From a virus, in the IMG/VR virus record IMGVR_UViG_3300025759_000802, positions 1 through 21,856 of that record: a stretch of 21,856 bases of DNA. The stretch is one strand, 5' to 3'. Both the position numbers and the translations under genes were made by a program. Below the pieces are notes generated by a model, which was given only the letters and a program-made list of their open reading frames with translations, ran no database searches and was not told the origin of the DNA. Shown piece by piece: positions 20,695-21,856 of the stretch (the stretch's first letter is position 1; each line of letters opens with the position of its first letter).

Positions 20695-20797
20695 TCCGGC
20701 AGCCGCGGCACTTCGCGGGTTGAGGCAACAAATCGTGAAGCCGCGCAAGGGGCGTGGCTCTTATTCAAGGAAGGACAAGCACGATGGCATACGGTAA
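20688..20797 (+). pseudogene. Tiny basic gene split by an apparent one-base frameshift
   Basis: From GTG 20688 the frame reads VIRQPRHFAG and then stops at TGA 20721. The overlapping next frame reads GLRQQIVKPRKGRGSYSRKDKHDGIR and stops at 20797. The two halves join into a sensible basic peptide if one G is added to the run GGG at 20717-20719. The second half has the KPRKGxGSYxRK pattern that I associate with small phage proteins near the portal. Either a mutation, an assembly error or programmed frameshifting accounts for this. The second half could also start alone at TTG 20720, but has no ribosome site. Confidence 0.4.
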
Positions 20798-20855
20798 GGG
20801 CAAGGGCGGGAAGAAGTCTGGTGGACACAACACCAAAACCGGGAAGTATTGCTAA
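20784..20855 (+). CDS. Tiny basic Gly/Lys protein (23 aa)
   Basis: ATG 20784 follows AAGGAAGG. The 23 residues are MAYGKGKGGKKSG and GHNTKTGKYC, rich in Lys and Gly. Short basic peptides of the MAYGK...GGKK kind occur directly before portal genes in related phages as far as I recall. It overlaps the end of the split gene. Its size makes it easy to miss; a good ribosome site supports translation. Confidence 0.45.
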   Translation: MAYGKGKGGKKSGGHNTKTGKYC

Positions 20856-20857
20856 CA

Positions 20858-21016
20858 ATGCCGCGCGGTCTCTACGCGAACATCAACGCCAAGCGCAAGC
20901 GCATCGCCGCTGGCTCTGGCGAGAAGATGAGAAAGCCCGGCGCGAAGGGCGCGCCGACGAACGCCGCGTTCAAGAAGGCGGCGAAGACGGCGAAGAAGAA
21001 AAAGGCGAAAAAATGA
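20858..21016 (+). CDS. Small basic Lys-rich protein (52 aa)
   Basis: ATG 20858 lies two bases after the previous stop. The product begins MPRGLYANINAKRKRIAAGSGEKMRKPGAKGAPT and ends in a Lys/Ala-rich tail. This MPRGLYANIxAKRKRI opening is a recurrent small phage protein next to the portal and large terminase. The strong positive charge suggests contact with DNA or with the acidic portal or head parts; nothing in it is catalytic. The stop overlaps the next start (ATGA). Confidence 0.6.
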   Translation: MPRGLYANINAKRKRIAAGSGEKMRKPGAKGAPTNAAFKKAAKTAKKKKAKK

Positions 21017-21216
21017 CCACCTGCAATAACTGCGGACACCCGCGCCGCTGTGCCACTATGGACCGCTGCATTATGGGCAAGATGCCCCCGGCACCCGAAA
21101 CGCCGAAGGAGCCAGCGGTGAAGAACGTCAACACGACCAGCGGAAACGTCCTGATGAAGGGCGACAAGCAGGTCAAAAACGTCTTTAAGAAGAAGGCGAA
21201 GAAAAAGGCAAACTGA
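21013..21216 (+). CDS. Small protein with Cys cluster and basic tail (67 aa)
   Basis: I chose ATG 21013, overlapping the preceding stop, since the longer frame reads over the tiny genes in the wrong phase. The N-terminus MTTCNNCGHPRRCATMDRC contains four Cys (4, 7, 13, 19) that could bind zinc. A Pro/Glu-rich linker, an NTTSGNVLMKGDKQVKNV segment and a Lys-rich tail (FKKKAKKKAN) follow. It overlaps the portal start. Function unknown; a head-joining or DNA-binding accessory is possible. Confidence 0.5.
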   Translation: MTTCNNCGHPRRCATMDRCIMGKMPPAPETPKEPAVKNVNTTSGNVLMKGDKQVKNVFKKKAKKKAN

Positions 21217-21856
21217 TGGCTGAAATGGACGACGTACAGCTTGGCTCAATCGTCAGCGGAGAGATCACTGACGCGCTGAACCACTTCGACAGCGAGTACA
21301 CTCAGGATCGCCTGCGCGCGCTGGATTTCTACCTCGGTGAGCCGCTCGGCAACGAGGTAGAAGGTCGATCTGCCGTCGTCGACACGACCGTGGCTGACAC
21401 GGTCGAGGCCATCATGCCAAACCTGATGCGCGTCTTCACGACGAACGACAAGTACGTTCGCTTCGCGCCGCGCTCTGGGGAGGACACAGAGGCGGCGGAG
21501 CAGGCGTCAGATTACGTTAATTATGTGATCCAGAACCAGAACGACGGCTATAAGCTGCTTCACAATTTCTTCAAGGATGCGCTTCTGTTCAGGATGGGCG
21601 TCATCAAATACTTCTGGGAAGAGACCGAAGAGGTTGACGAAGAAGAGTATAACGGCTTGAGTGAGCCCGAGATGGTGATGCTGCTCAACGACCCGAACGT
21701 CGAGATCGTCGAGCAACGCGAAAACGTTATGGCGAGCTACACCGACGAAGACGGCGCGGAAGTGCCGATTGACGTCAACTATGACCTTTCGGTTCGCGTC
21801 ACCCGCAAATCGGGCCAGATTAAGGCAATCAACGTGCCGCCAGAGGAGTTTCTGTG
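21216..21856 (+). CDS. Portal protein, P22/podovirus type (partial, cut by the right edge)
   Basis: ATG 21216 overlaps the previous stop; 213 codons are visible and the frame is open at the edge. The N-terminus carries the typical run SEYTQDRLRALDFYLGEPLG, GRSAVVDTTVADTVEAIMPNLMRVF, then KYVRFAPRSGEDTEAAEQASDYVNYVI and HNFFKDALLFRMGVIKYFWEE, as in P22-like portal proteins. It forms the dodecameric ring through which DNA is packaged and ejected and to which the terminase docks. The acidic EETEEVDEEEY segment is a variable insert. The rest lies beyond the window. Confidence 0.88.
   Translation, partial: MAEMDDVQLGSIVSGEITDALNHFDSEYTQDRLRALDFYLGEPLGNEVEGRSAVVDTTVADTVEAIMPNLMRVFTTNDKYVRFAPRSGEDTEAAEQASDYVNYVIQNQNDGYKLLHNFFKDALLFRMGVIKYFWEETEEVDEEEYNGLSEPEMVMLLNDPNVEIVEQRENVMASYTDEDGAEVPIDVNYDLSVRVTRKSGQIKAINVPPEEFL

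Noticed and set aside
1-21856. tRNA or rRNA genes
   Set aside because: The gaps are short and I found no cloverleaf-like sequence or tRNA-type conserved arm in them.

Overview
The window is a stretch of a tailed double-stranded DNA phage genome of the short-tailed (podovirus) kind, or a prophage of one. The anchors are a large terminase, a P22-type portal protein (cut by the right edge), internal-virion-like proteins, two tail-fibre-like proteins, a T4-type lysozyme, 3TM-type and other holins, a YqaJ-type exonuclease and a TOPRIM primase fused to a RepA-like helicase. The DNA is GC-rich and densely packed, with start/stop overlaps of 1-4 bases. Several short proteins look like ones I associate with marine phages of Alphaproteobacteria; that host guess is weak and cannot be tested here. 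No integrase, DNA polymerase, tRNA or CRISPR array is visible.

Layout. (1) 1-4748, plus: end of a structural gene, two large internal-virion-like proteins, two tail-fibre/tip-like proteins. (2) 4756-7260, plus: lysis and small-membrane-protein block (holin-like peptides, a PD-(D/E)XK-like protein, lysozyme, a two-helix holin-like protein, a 3TM holin). (3) 7258-7287: terminator facing the opposing operon. (4) 7332-11375, minus: early-type cluster of eleven small genes, including a LexA-like HTH protein, a YqaJ exonuclease and a putative OB-fold protein. (5) 11376-11483: divergent control region. (6) 11484-15754, plus: replication/recombination genes (two PD-(D/E)XK nucleases, an ssDNA-binding-like protein, primase-helicase, a protein with an SSB-type C-terminal tip). 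(7) 15754-17105: small zinc-ribbon and hypothetical genes leading to the small terminase. (8) 17292-21856: large terminase, a large composite protein, a convergent small gene, a run of tiny basic or Cys-containing proteins, and the portal. Since structural genes lie at both ends, the genome is probably circular or circularly permuted, with the head genes continuing past the right edge and the tail genes entering from the left.

The most striking signal is regulatory. Many minus-strand genes share an unusual ribosome-binding leader, CGAAGGGAGA. At three junctions the stop codon of the upstream gene sits in the loop of a hairpin just before this leader; at a fourth the hairpin lies just after the stop. 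On the plus strand, upstream of the primase-helicase, a perfect 11-bp hairpin carries the exact complement of this leader in its loop. The loop can pair in cis with the primase-helicase's own ribosome-binding site as a pseudoknot, and could pair in trans with five minus-strand leaders. This would be an RNA switch linking replication-operon transcription to early-gene translation. It is a hypothesis from complementarity only.

Other points of interest are a composition break plus an antisense gene after the large terminase, a probable one-base frameshift in a tiny gene before the portal, a repeat-rich, structured intergenic region that could be an origin, and four PD-(D/E)XK-like proteins in under 22 kb.
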